64,000 nt of DNA. Origin: RCC90-49c sp051016155. Its GTDB lineage: Bacteria > Bacteroidota > Bacteroidia > Cytophagales > Amoebophilaceae. The notes beneath the pieces are model-generated. The model was not told the origin of the DNA, searched no databases, and saw only the letters and a list, made by a program, of their open reading frames with translations. The stretch lies in NCBI GenBank assembly GCA_051016155.1, contig CP136537.1, positions 124,001 through 188,000 on the forward strand. The letters are read 5' to 3'. Below are positions 36,668 to 44,738 of this stretch, piece after piece (positions within the stretch are counted from its first letter, which is position 1; every line of letters begins with the position of its first letter). Made by a program: the position numbers and the translations under genes.

Positions 36668-37501
36668 AGCATGTATTCATGGGTTATAAAGTCTCTTAAG
36701 AAGTAGCATAGTGTGTGCAATCATAATTGTATTCCTTGCAGATTCAATGCTTCTCTCGTAATCTTTAGATAACCTTCGGTAAGAATTCAACCATCCGAAT
36801 GTTCTTTCAACTACCCACCTCTGGGGCAGTATACTCCAACATGTGGATACTCGTTGGCTAATCTCTATCCGCTTTTTCATAACCTCACGCACGTAATACT
36901 CCGTACTTTTTCGATACCCCGCATCCGCACTCAAGCCTTGTAAAGAGGGGTATTTAGATACCGCCTCAGCAAAAATAAGACCTCCAATCACTGTGTCGTG
37001 TATATTGGCCCTATGTACTCGTACATGTAATAAATGGCCCTGCGTATCAACTACAATGTGACGTTTACGGCCTTTAATTTTTTTCCCCCATCAATACCTC
37101 GCTCTTGCGCAGCTCCTGCCGTTTTTACACTCTGTGAGTCGATGATCGCATAACTGGGATTAGATGCTTTCTGAGACTTTACTCGGCTCTTCTGCACTAA
37201 AGCATCCATTATCTTTTCCCATATCCCTCTTTTCTTTGCTCTGTGATAAAACGAACTGACAGTGGAATATGGGGGTAAGTCTTTGGGGAGCATTCTCCAT
37301 TGACATCCAGTCTTAATAAGATAAAGTACAGCATTGACTAAAGCTCTCTTATTATACCGACTTCTGTTACCATAGTTGCCACATTGAAAATGATCTTTTA
37401 TAGCCTCCCACTGATGATCATTTAGATCGCTTGCATAAGCCATATTACTATTCATATGTTTGTCAGCAAATCTATGTAAATGAATTCATGAATACACCTT
37501 C
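36668..37501 (-). mobile_element. 834-bp IS5-family element (copy 1)
   Basis: Bounded by AGCATGTATTCATGG on the left and the complement of GAAGGTGTATTCATG on the right. It is flanked by TGAG on both sides (36664-36667 and 37502-37505) and splits the IS3-type OrfB. A second 834-base copy is at 41246-42079. Confidence 0.87.
36677..37455 (-). CDS. IS5-family transposase with A7 slippery site (copy 1)
   Basis: Two frames on the minus strand: 37455-37051 (MNSNMAYASDLNDHQWEAIK ... AIIDSQSVKTAG) and the distal frame ending at 36677 (ADAGYRKSTEYYV, RWVVERTFGWLNSYRRLSKDYE). They join by -1 slippage on A AAA AAA, giving GGKKIKGRKRHIVVDTQGH across the junction. The second copy has the same arrangement. 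The DDE residues are distributed over both frames. Confidence 0.82.
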
Positions 37502-37989
37502 TGAGAGCGCTCATTGACATGGTGAGTCGTCGTATAATGGGCTGGGACTTATCCCCCTTCCTGGAAACAGCAAGCTGTTTGTCAGCCTTGCGTGCCTCTT
37601 TGTCAAGTGGTTACCAACCGTTGATCATTAACACAGATAGAGGGAGTCAGTTCACCAGTGCGGCCTGGCGCAAGGCTCTTGAAGAGGCGGGGATAGTATT
37701 GAGCCACAATGGGGCGGGCCGTTGTTGTGACAACGTATTGATAGAGCGTTACTGGCGCAGTGTGAAGTACGAAGAGGTATATTTGAAGAGTTATGCAAGT
37801 GTGCAGGAAGCGCGAGTGAGTCTGAGTGGGTACATAAGTTGGTATAACAGTACTCGTGCTGACCAAAGCTTGGGTTACCAGAGTCCAGATAGCGTATTCT
37901 ATCAAGGAGTTTCTATGCTTGCTTGGCAAGAGGGGCTAGGGGTTATCAAGCAAAGGGGAGAGCATAGAAGTGATCAGGAAACAGAATAA
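37502..37989 (+). pseudogene. IS3-family transposase fragment (3' part)
   Basis: Continues the OrfB core after the insertion: DMVSRRIMGWDLSP, INTDRGSQFTSAAWRKAL, CDNVLIERYWRSVKYEEVYL and YISWYNSTRADQSLGYQSPD, which hold the second Asp and the Glu of the DDE triad. Removing the 834-bp element and one TGAG restores an in-frame YLRALIDMVSR. No intact OrfA was found. Confidence 0.85.
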
Positions 37990-38087
37990 AAAAAGTAGTA
38001 TCAAATGTCAAACCAACCAGTGCTAGCCAAGGAACAACTCTCCTCACGATTTACTACTTTGTGGTCCTAACGATGGGGTGCACTTCA

Positions 38088-38137
38088 AACCTCTTACCTT
38101 CTCCAAGCTGCAGTAGAGAGTTAGTAAGGGTCAACTA
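38088..38137. repeat. 50-bp dispersed direct repeat
   Basis: Identical 50-base segment at 53047-53096, beginning AACCTCTTACCTTCTCC and ending GTAAGGGTCAACTA. Both copies lie just beyond transposase debris, so it may be part of an old element end. Confidence 0.7.
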
Positions 38138-38152
38138 TATTAGTAGATAAAA

Positions 38153-38263
38153 TGAAGTTATTTCAAAATGCGCCCAATAGGCTCACAAACCTTAGAAAAG
38201 GGGGACTACAGGCCTAGAGGCAGCTTTAAAATCATATAATTACTCAATCATGCAATGGGCTCA
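38153..38263 (+). repeat. MITE-like repeat, TGAGAC family
   Basis: Aligned with the copy at 60621: CAAAATG[CT][GA]CCCAATAG near the left end, ACAGGCCTAGAGGCAGC in the middle, and CAATGGGCTCA at the right. The left terminus is degenerate. It ends 48 bases upstream of sppA. Confidence 0.55.
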
Positions 38264-38311
38264 AAATACCTAATGATTGTATCTCTTTAACTCCTGCACA
38301 ATTCCCAACAT

Positions 38312-40060
38312 ATGAAGCGATTTTTAAGGCAAGTACTGGCCGTTGTTATCGGCAATTTCGTTGCCCTAGTCCTCTTGTTCGGCGCAGGGGCATGGCTGCT
38401 TTTCTTCCAATCGGGCAAAAAGCCTCTCGTCGATGACCCAGCTGTCCTGCAAGTGAACTTACACGGCAAGGTGGTGGAGCGTGCGTCAGACGCTCTCTTG
38501 GAATTCTTAAAAATCAATCGAGAAGAGGTGGTAGACTTAGTCGCCCTTAAAAAAGCGCTCCAACAGGCACAGGAAGACCCCAAGGTGCGTGGCATCTACC
38601 TAGAGGCAAATGACTTGAAAGCTGGGTGGGCTCAGTTAGAGGAAATCCGAGAAGCCCTCTTGGCTTTTCAGCAAACGGGCAAGTTCATTGTGGCATATGG
38701 AGAGAACTACAGCCAAAAGGCCTACTATGTAGCCTCTCTAGCTGATGACATCGTCTTGCATCCAGCAGGTATGTTTCCTTTTAGGGGGTTGAGCCAGACA
38801 GCCTTTTTCTACAAAGCCCTGTTGGACAAGCTAGAGGTTGCCCCTCAGGTGTTTCGGGTAGGTAAGTACAAAAGCGCCGTGGAACCCTTTACGCGCCGGG
38901 ACATGAGCCAAGCCAGCAAACACCAGGGGGCAGTATTGCTTGAGGTTATTTACAGTCATTTTTTGGACAAGATAGCCACGGCTAGGGCACTGCCTCAGGC
39001 CTCTCTTCGAACAATGGCTGATAAGCTGTCAGCAGTGATTCCACAAGACGCTTGCCGTGCCAAGCTGGTGAGTCAGGTAGGGCACGAGAGTGATGCAGCA
39101 GCGCTGATCAAAGCCAAACTCTCTCTGGATGAAGAAGCCACTGTCAACTACGTTGCTTATGACAAGTATGCTGCCTCTAAAAGAGCGGGGCAGTTCTCTT
39201 CCAACCAAATCGCGGTGCTACTGGCTGAGGGCGCTATTGTTGATGGCAAAGGAGCGCCTGACACGATAGGTGCCAAAGACCTCACCAAGAGCTTAAAAGC
39301 CCTGAGAGAAGACGAGTCTATCAAAGCAGTGGTAATTAGAATCAACTCTCCTGGAGGCAGTGCACTGGCTTCTGATGTGCTGTGGCAAGAGATTGTCTTG
39401 ACCAAAGCGCACAAGCCCGTCGTGGCTTCCCTGTCCAACGTTGCGGCTTCAGGGGGCTATTACATGGCAGCTGCTTGCGACCGTATTTTTGCTCATCCCA
39501 CCACAATTACAGGCTCTGTAGGCATTTTTGGCCTTTTCTTTGATGCCCATGCGCTGCTCAGCAACAAGCTGGGCATTACGACAGATGCGGTAAAAACAAA
39601 CCGCTCAGCTGACTTACTAACCAATCCAGGCAGAACGTTAAGCGACCATGAAAAGGAAGTGATACAGAAAGTCATTGACAAGGGCTATGATACTTTTTTA
39701 GAAAGAGTGGCCACAGGCAGAAATATGCCCAAAGAAGCCGTAGCGCAGATTGCTGCAGGCAGGGTGTGGCCTGGGCAGCTGGCCCAACAAAAAGGACTCG
39801 TTGACGAGCTAGGAGGGCTTGAAGAGGCTATTCAGGCAGCTGCTAAGCTAGCAGCGATCGAAGATGCATTTACCGTCTCTTATTGGCCTAAGGCCACTAC
39901 TTTGCCTGAGCAAATCTTGAAGGATTTGAAGGGAGCTCAAGAGGGCACCACAGCTTTTGCTGTCTTGCAGACCAGTTTTCCAGACCTGAAGCATATTCAA
40001 GAGCTCAGCACCATGACAGGCATTCAAGCGCGGTTACCTTACAGCGTCGAGATTGAGTAG
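38312..40060 (+). CDS. sppA: signal peptide peptidase SppA, long (67K) type
   Basis: A 582-residue membrane serine protease. One N-terminal membrane helix (QVLAVVIGNFVALVLLFGAGAWLLFF) is followed by two tandem S49-type domains. The catalytic lysine is expected at K187 in VGKYKSAVEPFTRRDMS and the serine at S380 in NVAASGGYYMAAACDRI. The ITGSVGIFGLFFDA segment is conserved. It degrades signal peptides left in the membrane after secretion. The gene stands alone on the + strand; a 110-bp repeat precedes it. Confidence 0.93.
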   Translation: MKRFLRQVLAVVIGNFVALVLLFGAGAWLLFFQSGKKPLVDDPAVLQVNLHGKVVERASDALLEFLKINREEVVDLVALKKALQQAQEDPKVRGIYLEANDLKAGWAQLEEIREALLAFQQTGKFIVAYGENYSQKAYYVASLADDIVLHPAGMFPFRGLSQTAFFYKALLDKLEVAPQVFRVGKYKSAVEPFTRRDMSQASKHQGAVLLEVIYSHFLDKIATARALPQASLRTMADKLSAVIPQDACRAKLVSQVGHESDAAALIKAKLSLDEEATVNYVAYDKYAASKRAGQFSSNQIAVLLAEGAIVDGKGAPDTIGAKDLTKSLKALREDESIKAVVIRINSPGGSALASDVLWQEIVLTKAHKPVVASLSNVAASGGYYMAAACDRIFAHPTTITGSVGIFGLFFDAHALLSNKLGITTDAVKTNRSADLLTNPGRTLSDHEKEVIQKVIDKGYDTFLERVATGRNMPKEAVAQIAAGRVWPGQLAQQKGLVDELGGLEEAIQAAAKLAAIEDAFTVSYWPKATTLPEQILKDLKGAQEGTTAFAVLQTSFPDLKHIQELSTMTGIQARLPYSVEIE

Positions 40061-40433
40061 TTCACACAAAGAGGTGATGATAACAATGCATAAAACACGC
40101 TTTGAGACCCAGCTAGTAATTGTCAATGAGCAGTTATCCATGGTGGTGTAGTGCATAAATACTTTTGAAATACTCATTAAGCGCTCTCAAGGCAGCTTTT
40201 CCTTGATCAGAAGCGTCAATACCCGTCTCTAGAGGCTAAAGACGAATTCTGCAACAACGCCTTTTTAGCACGAAAAGCTCTCCGCCCTAAGTCGTTCTAC
40301 CCCCTTCGCTTCTGCAGCCCTGAATGCATGTGAAGCATCTCTATGGAGATCGCTACGCAGCGGTCCTTCATCTTTGTTCAGGATGGCAGGAGGAAAAGAG
40401 CGGCATGACCATATTGCTGCTGCGTAAGACGGG
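40061..40433. other. intergenic region after sppA
   Basis: About 370 bases between convergent genes. Short open frames on both strands lack recognisable motifs. No RNA gene was seen. Confidence 0.3.
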
Positions 40434-40751
40434 TTATTTAGGCAGCCAGCGCGCATGGCGCAGGAGTAGGAGCAGCAACGAAGCCGCGCAGCCACCTGCC
40501 ACCCACAAGAAACCTTGGTAGTTACTTTCCAAAAGGACATTCAGATACAAGGCCAGAGCACTCAGAATAAAGAGGAGAACTGCATGGGCGAGCCCCATGA
40601 GAAGCAAAAGTCTAAGAATCCAGGTGAATAGCTTTTGCTTTATTTCTGCTTTTAAGTTGTCTAGTTGTTTCATCAAGAGCTTGGTGAGCTCTTGGGCCAG
40701 CAGATCAAGCCCTAAGAGTTGAAAAAGGAGCCTTCTTAAGTTAATGCGCAT
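40434..40751 (-). CDS. small membrane protein, phage-holin-like superfamily
   Basis: 105 residues: an amphipathic N-terminal half (LTKLLMKQLDNLKAEIKQKLF) and two hydrophobic helices (LLLLMGLAHAVLLFILSALALYL and GFLWVAGGCAASLLLLLL). This layout matches the YqjE/phage-holin 3-6 type family, often found beside YtxH-like stress genes. Here it stands alone, so its role is unknown. Confidence 0.6.
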   Translation of the reverse strand: MRINLRRLLFQLLGLDLLAQELTKLLMKQLDNLKAEIKQKLFTWILRLLLLMGLAHAVLLFILSALALYLNVLLESNYQGFLWVAGGCAASLLLLLLRHARWLPK

Positions 40752-41245
40752 ATGCAGGTTGGATTAAGTGCTTTATCACAATATAGCAGTTATTTGATGA
40801 TTGGTTGATTTTGTGATTGAGTGATTCTGTGTTTTGCTCACTGGAGGAGGCAGTCGTTGACATCTAATCTGACACTAGTGAATTGGTCTAACAACTACTT
40901 GTAGTAGTTGAAATTTAATCTGACATTGGTTAAATTGTACAACAACTAAAACTACTACAACCGTGAACTTAAATCAGAAGATGAGCCAACCCAAAATTGG
41001 ACTGCTTGAACTCGCTAAGAGCCTGGGCAACATCTCGGCTGCTTGCTAAACCTTGGGGTACAGTCGAGACAGCTACTATCGTTTTAAAGAGCTCTTTGAG
41101 ACAGGTGGGCAAGAAGCATTGCTAGAGATCAGTCGCAAAAAGCCTATCCTGGCTAATAGAGTAGAGCCCCCTGTTGAAAAGGCAGTCGTTCAGATGGCCA
41201 CTGACTTTCCTACTTACGGGCAACTTAGCGTCGCTAATGAGCTCA

Positions 41246-42079
41246 GAAGGTGTATTCATGAATTCATTTACATAGATTTGCTGACAAACATATGAATAGT
41301 AATATGGCTTATGCAAGCGATCTAAATGATCATCAGTGGGAGGCCATAAAAGATCATTTTCAATGTGGCAACTATGGTAACAGAAGTCGGTATAATAAGA
41401 GAGCTTTAGTCAATGCTGTACTTTATCTTATTAAGACTGGATGTCAATGGAGAATGCTCCCCAAAGACTTACCCCCATATTCCACTGTCAGTTCGTTTTA
41501 TCACAGAGCAAAGAAAAGAGGGATATGGGAAAAGATAATGGATGCTTTAGTGCAGAAGAGCCGAGTAAAGTCTCAGAAAGCATCTAATCCCAGTTATGCG
41601 ATCATCGACTCACAGAGTGTAAAAACGGCAGGAGCTGCGCAAGAGCGAGGTATTGATGGGGGAAAAAAATTAAAGGCCGTAAACGTCACATTGTAGTTGA
41701 TACGCAGGGCCATTTATTACATGTACGAGTACATAGGGCCAATATACACGACACAGTGATTGGAGGTCTTATTTTTGCTGAGGCGGTATCTAAATACCCC
41801 TCTTTACAAGGCTTGAGTGCGGATGCGGGGTATCGAAAAAGTACGGAGTATTACGTGCGTGAGGTTATGAAAAAGCGGATAGAGATTAGCCAACGAGTAT
41901 CCACATGTTGGAGTATACTGCCCCAGAGGTGGGTAGTTGAAAGAACATTCGGATGGTTGAATTCTTACCGAAGGTTATCTAAAGATTACGAGAGAAGCAT
42001 TGAATCTGCAAGGAATACAATTATGATTGCACACACTATGCTACTTCTTAAGAGACTTTATAACCCATGAATACATGCT
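41246..42079 (+). mobile_element. 834-bp IS5-family element (copy 2)
   Basis: Same ends as copy 1 in opposite orientation: GAAGGTGTATTCATG at the left and the complement of AGCATGTATTCATGG at the right. It is flanked by CTCA on both sides (41242-41245 and 42080-42083). Confidence 0.88.
41292..42070 (+). CDS. IS5-family transposase with A7 slippery site (copy 2)
   Basis: Two frames, 41292-41696 and up to 42070, whose products equal those of the first 834-bp copy. The first frame ends soon after GGGGGAAAAAAATT; a -1 slip there continues into KGRKRHIVVDTQGHLLHVRV and on to RWVVERTFGWLNSYRR. It is in the same arrangement as copy 1, so it is likely active in both. Confidence 0.82.
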
Positions 42080-42970
42080 CTCAAAAAGCAAGGTATTATT
42101 GTTTCCCCTGGAGGCGTTCGCTCTATTTGGCTACGGCACGAGTTGAACAATATCAAAAAGAGACTTCAGGTCTTAGAAGCTAAGATGGCACAAGAAGGCC
42201 TTTTGCTCACTGAGAGTCAGCTCCAGGCCATGGAGAAGCATCAGCGTGATAAAGAAGCCTATGGAGAGATCGATACGGACCATCCAGCCTATCTAGGCTG
42301 TCAGGATACCTACTATGTAGGGCACTTCAAGGGCATTGGCAAGGTCTATGGTCAAGTCTACATTGACGCCTACACGCGCGTAGCTGATTGCAAGCTCTAC
42401 AATGAAAAGACAGCGATAACGAGCGCTGCTATGCTCAATGATCGCGTGCTCCCTTGGTATGAGCAGCAGGGTGTGCCTATCTTACGTATCCTAACAGATC
42501 GAGGAACAGAGTACAAAGGGAAACTGGAGAACCATGCCTATGAGTTGTTCCTATCAGTCGAGGGGATAAGTCATAGCATGAGGCGGGCGTATTCTCCACA
42601 GAGCAACGGAATATGCGAGCGATTCAACAGGACGATGAAGCAGGAGTTCTTTGATTGTGCTATGCGCAAGAAGATATATAGGAGTGTAGAGGAGTTACAG
42701 ACGGACTTGGATGTATGGTTAGCTTATTACAACGGGGAGCGTCCGCATAGTGGGCGTTATTGTTATGGGAAGACGCCGTTGGCTACGTTGCTCTCAAGTA
42801 AGCACCTGAGTGTGGAGAAGCATAATGAGTTGATGCACCTGAAGGGCAGCTCAGACAGTTATGAGTTAGCAGACGCTAGAGCTAACTAAAATTATCTACT
42901 TGTCAGATTAAATACTGACTATTACACTTTTAGGGGCTTGCTTGCCCTGGTTGGGGTAGGTTACTCCCCC

Positions 42971-43663
42971 CTACTCATCCTCTTCTGGATCCTCATCATC
43001 AGGGTCTATATCCAGGTCTTCGTCATCTTCATGATGACCCAGCAGTGGGCCCCAGCGGTATTGACCAGTCTCTACCAATTCTGCATTGATAAATTCGTTA
43101 GCTTCTATAAAGCGTTTGAAGCTTTCTGATACGATAGCTTCTACTTGGTCTAGTGAAGTAGAAAAAAAGATATCTTTTGTGAGCTGCTCAGGATCGGTAA
43201 AAAAAATAGCGTCAATCTTTCTCACTGTATTTCTACCTAATTGACAGGTATCACAAAATGGCAGCTGGGTCTCGAGTTCTACATAGTTGAGATCAATGTG
43301 GGCATGAATTAGTGCTATGTCAGAATAGTAATACTCCTTGTCCTCAAGTAGCTTGCCACGGAAGTACAAATCTACTTTCCTAAAGTTACTTAGCCCTGTT
43401 AGGTCACTTTGCTCATACACTTCTTTGAAACGCTTGGATGCAAGAAAGCCTACATAAGTGCCAAAAATCAAGTCTCCTAACTTTCTTTTAGAAGAAACAG
43501 TGACCTCGTACGGGGGTAGCCACTCAAGCATGCTAGTGAAACACCCACACTTCCCGCAATGTTGCGCTTCGCCTGTGTTAAAATCTTACTCTTTCTGCTC
43601 TCCATCCGCAAAGCGCGTGTCAACAGGACTGTTGTTTACTAGCACATAATATTGCATCATCAT
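42971..43663 (-). pseudogene. double-CXXCG/Imm11-like immunity gene with premature stop
   Basis: The frame from ATG 43663 reads MMMQYYVLVNNSPVDTRFA, hits TAA at codon 26 (43586-43588), then continues in frame through CGKCGCFTSMLEWLPPYEV. The part from ATG 43531 is open for 186 codons: FLASKRFKEVYEQSDLTGL, then CDTCQ, then VSESFKRFIEANEFINAEL and an acidic tail. Two Cys-pair motifs plus two SERF/SKRF-type motifs match the double-CXXCG family known from Myxococcus and related toxin-immunity pairs. Using ATG 43531 would lose the first Cys pair. The start overlaps the upstream stop as TAATG. It is probably an inactivated immunity gene. Confidence 0.6.
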
Positions 43664-43885
43664 TAATCTAGAAGGTTTACGTTAGGAATTCGATTTCGTA
43701 GCCAAGGTTCTTGGCGTAAGTTATGCAAGAACTTCTCAAACTCAGCAGGCGTGACTTTTTGGTGATCTATCAACCACCTCTTCACTTCTTCATCATGCTT
43801 CCTATGCCATTTTTGGTAATTTGCTCTCACTGAAAATGGACCAGTAAATGGGGGAATGCCAAGCGTACAGGCGATAAAAAGAAAC
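43663..43885 (-). pseudogene. C-terminal remnant of a polymorphic toxin
   Basis: An open minus-strand frame with no start reads GIPPFTGPFSVRANYQKWHR, continues with KHDEEVKRWL and TPAEFEKFLHNL, and ends LRNRIPNVNLLD then TAA. The WHRKHD...TPAEFEKFL pattern resembles the ends of polymorphic-toxin nuclease-like domains encoded just before double-CXXCG genes. An in-frame TAG lies at the upstream edge and the frame meets an integrase fragment in another frame. The stop shares one base with the start of the immunity gene (TAATG). Confidence 0.45.
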
Positions 43886-43907
43886 TAAAAGTAAAGGAGA
43901 TATTTCT

Positions 43908-44069
43908 GCATTTTTTAGGTAGATGCTTGCTAGGGTCCCAAAGCTTGGCAGAGGAAGAGACGCTAAGAGCGATATATTTTCTAATTTTGTTCTGTGAGAC
44001 GCATAGCATGAGCAGGTGCTCGCCGTTAGCGAGGGGATTGGACTTGTAAAGCATGGCACCAATTTTCAT
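43908..44069 (-). pseudogene. tyrosine recombinase N-terminal stub
   Basis: MKIGAMLYKSNPLANGEHLL then a KIRKYIALSVSSSAKLWDPS stretch is the arm-type DNA-binding start of Bacteroidota phage/ICE integrases. Homology ends near KHLPKKC. The catalytic domain is absent. It lies 200 bases from tRNA-Val, a common integration target. Confidence 0.65.
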
Positions 44070-44269
44070 GGGCTTCAGTTTTGGTTGCAAAGCAGATTAT
44101 TCTATAGATTATAGTAGAGGGTCAAAACTCGGGTAACCAGAAGCAGAACAAAGAACATGCTATACGTGCTTCAGAGACACTAATTCAAGACTAAAGCTAC
44201 ATAAACACGTGAAAGGAAGTTTAGTAAGAAAATAATCAAATGAGCCAATAAACAAATAACTCCACACTC

Positions 44270-44344
44270 GGGTGATTAGCTCAGTTGGTTCAGAGCGTCC
44301 CGTTGACATCGGGGAGGTCGCTGGTTCGAGTCCAGTATCGCCCA
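44270..44344 (+). tRNA. tRNA-Val (GAC)
   Basis: Acceptor GGGTGAT pairs with ATCGCCC (one G-U). The D-arm is AGCTCAGTTGGTTCAGAGC, the anticodon loop TTGACAT gives GAC, and the T-arm is GGTTCGAGTCC. 75 bases; CCA is not encoded. Confidence 0.93.
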
Positions 44345-44363
44345 CACACCACGAGATAATTGT

Positions 44364-44466
44364 GTCATTTACTGATTTACTGACTGGGTAAGTTGCTGAT
44401 TTTGTGATTTACTGATTGGGTAAGTTGCTGATTGAGTGATTTGCCGACTGGGTGAGTTGCTGATTA
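44364..44466. repeat. short tandem repeat after tRNA-Val
   Basis: About three imperfect units of roughly 33 bases containing TGATTTACTGATTGGGTAAG and TTGCTGATT. It belongs to the TTATTGG/GATTGGG word family. Confidence 0.6.
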
Positions 44467-44525
44467 CTTGATCGTTTTCAGCCCTCTGAGACTGTTGCGA
44501 AATGTAGCCAATGTTCTACTAATTC

Positions 44526-44630
44526 TGAGACTGTTGCAAAACAGGCTTAGCTACGACTTTAGACTTTTAAAATAGACGTTCTTGGGGACCAGAAAGGTTT
44601 TTTAAATCACTCAATAATCCAATGGTCTCA
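44526..44630 (+). repeat. MITE-like repeat, TGAGAC family
   Basis: Begins TGAGACTGTTGCAAAAC and ends CAATAATCCAATGGTCTCA: inverted TGAGAC/GTCTCA ends around 105 bases. A solo left end lies at 44487, and a decayed tail (GACAAGCCTAGAAGCAG) follows at about 44650. parC starts 108 bases downstream. Confidence 0.6.
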
Positions 44631-44738
44631 TTCTCTAAAAACCGATCTCGACAAGCCTAGAAGCAGTTTTCTTAATCACTCAATCTTCTAAGGGATTAAT
44701 CACCCAATCACAAAATCAACAACTCACTCAATGAGCAA

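Larger units (their letters stand above)
37990..38311. other. intergenic region upstream of sppA
   Basis: Contains a 50-base repeat (38088-38137) shared with 53047-53096 and a MITE-like repeat (38153-38263). No gene was seen. Confidence 0.5.
40900..42926 (+). pseudogene. IS481-type element, broken copy
   Basis: Shares nearly all its sequence with the intact copy at 47489-48677. The transposase frame starts with GTG at 40963, has TAA at 41047-41049 in place of a Lys codon, and is split by the 834-bp element (41246-42079). Without that insertion and its CTCA duplication the length is 1189 bases, equal to the intact copy. The 3' part (42143-42889) still encodes the catalytic core, including CERFNRTMKQEFFD. 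A degenerate second left end lies immediately upstream (about 40850-40899). Confidence 0.9.

Noticed and set aside
40265..40540. 91-codon minus-strand frame after sppA
   Set aside because: Out of frame overlap with the holin-like gene, Cys/Arg-rich composition, no motif.
43802..44062. Minus-strand frame through the toxin/integrase junction
   Set aside because: It is in a different frame from both the integrase stub and the toxin remnant, so it is not coding for either.
42926..44344. Attachment-site duplicate of the tRNA-Val 3' end
   Set aside because: No second copy of GGTTCGAGTCCAGTATC was seen within the neighbouring accessory zone, so integration at the tRNA remains unproven.
44160..44345. 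Minus-strand frame starting MGDTGLEPATSPMSTGRSEP
   Set aside because: It is the well-known false protein produced by reading a tRNA gene backwards; the tRNA-Val gene covers its start.
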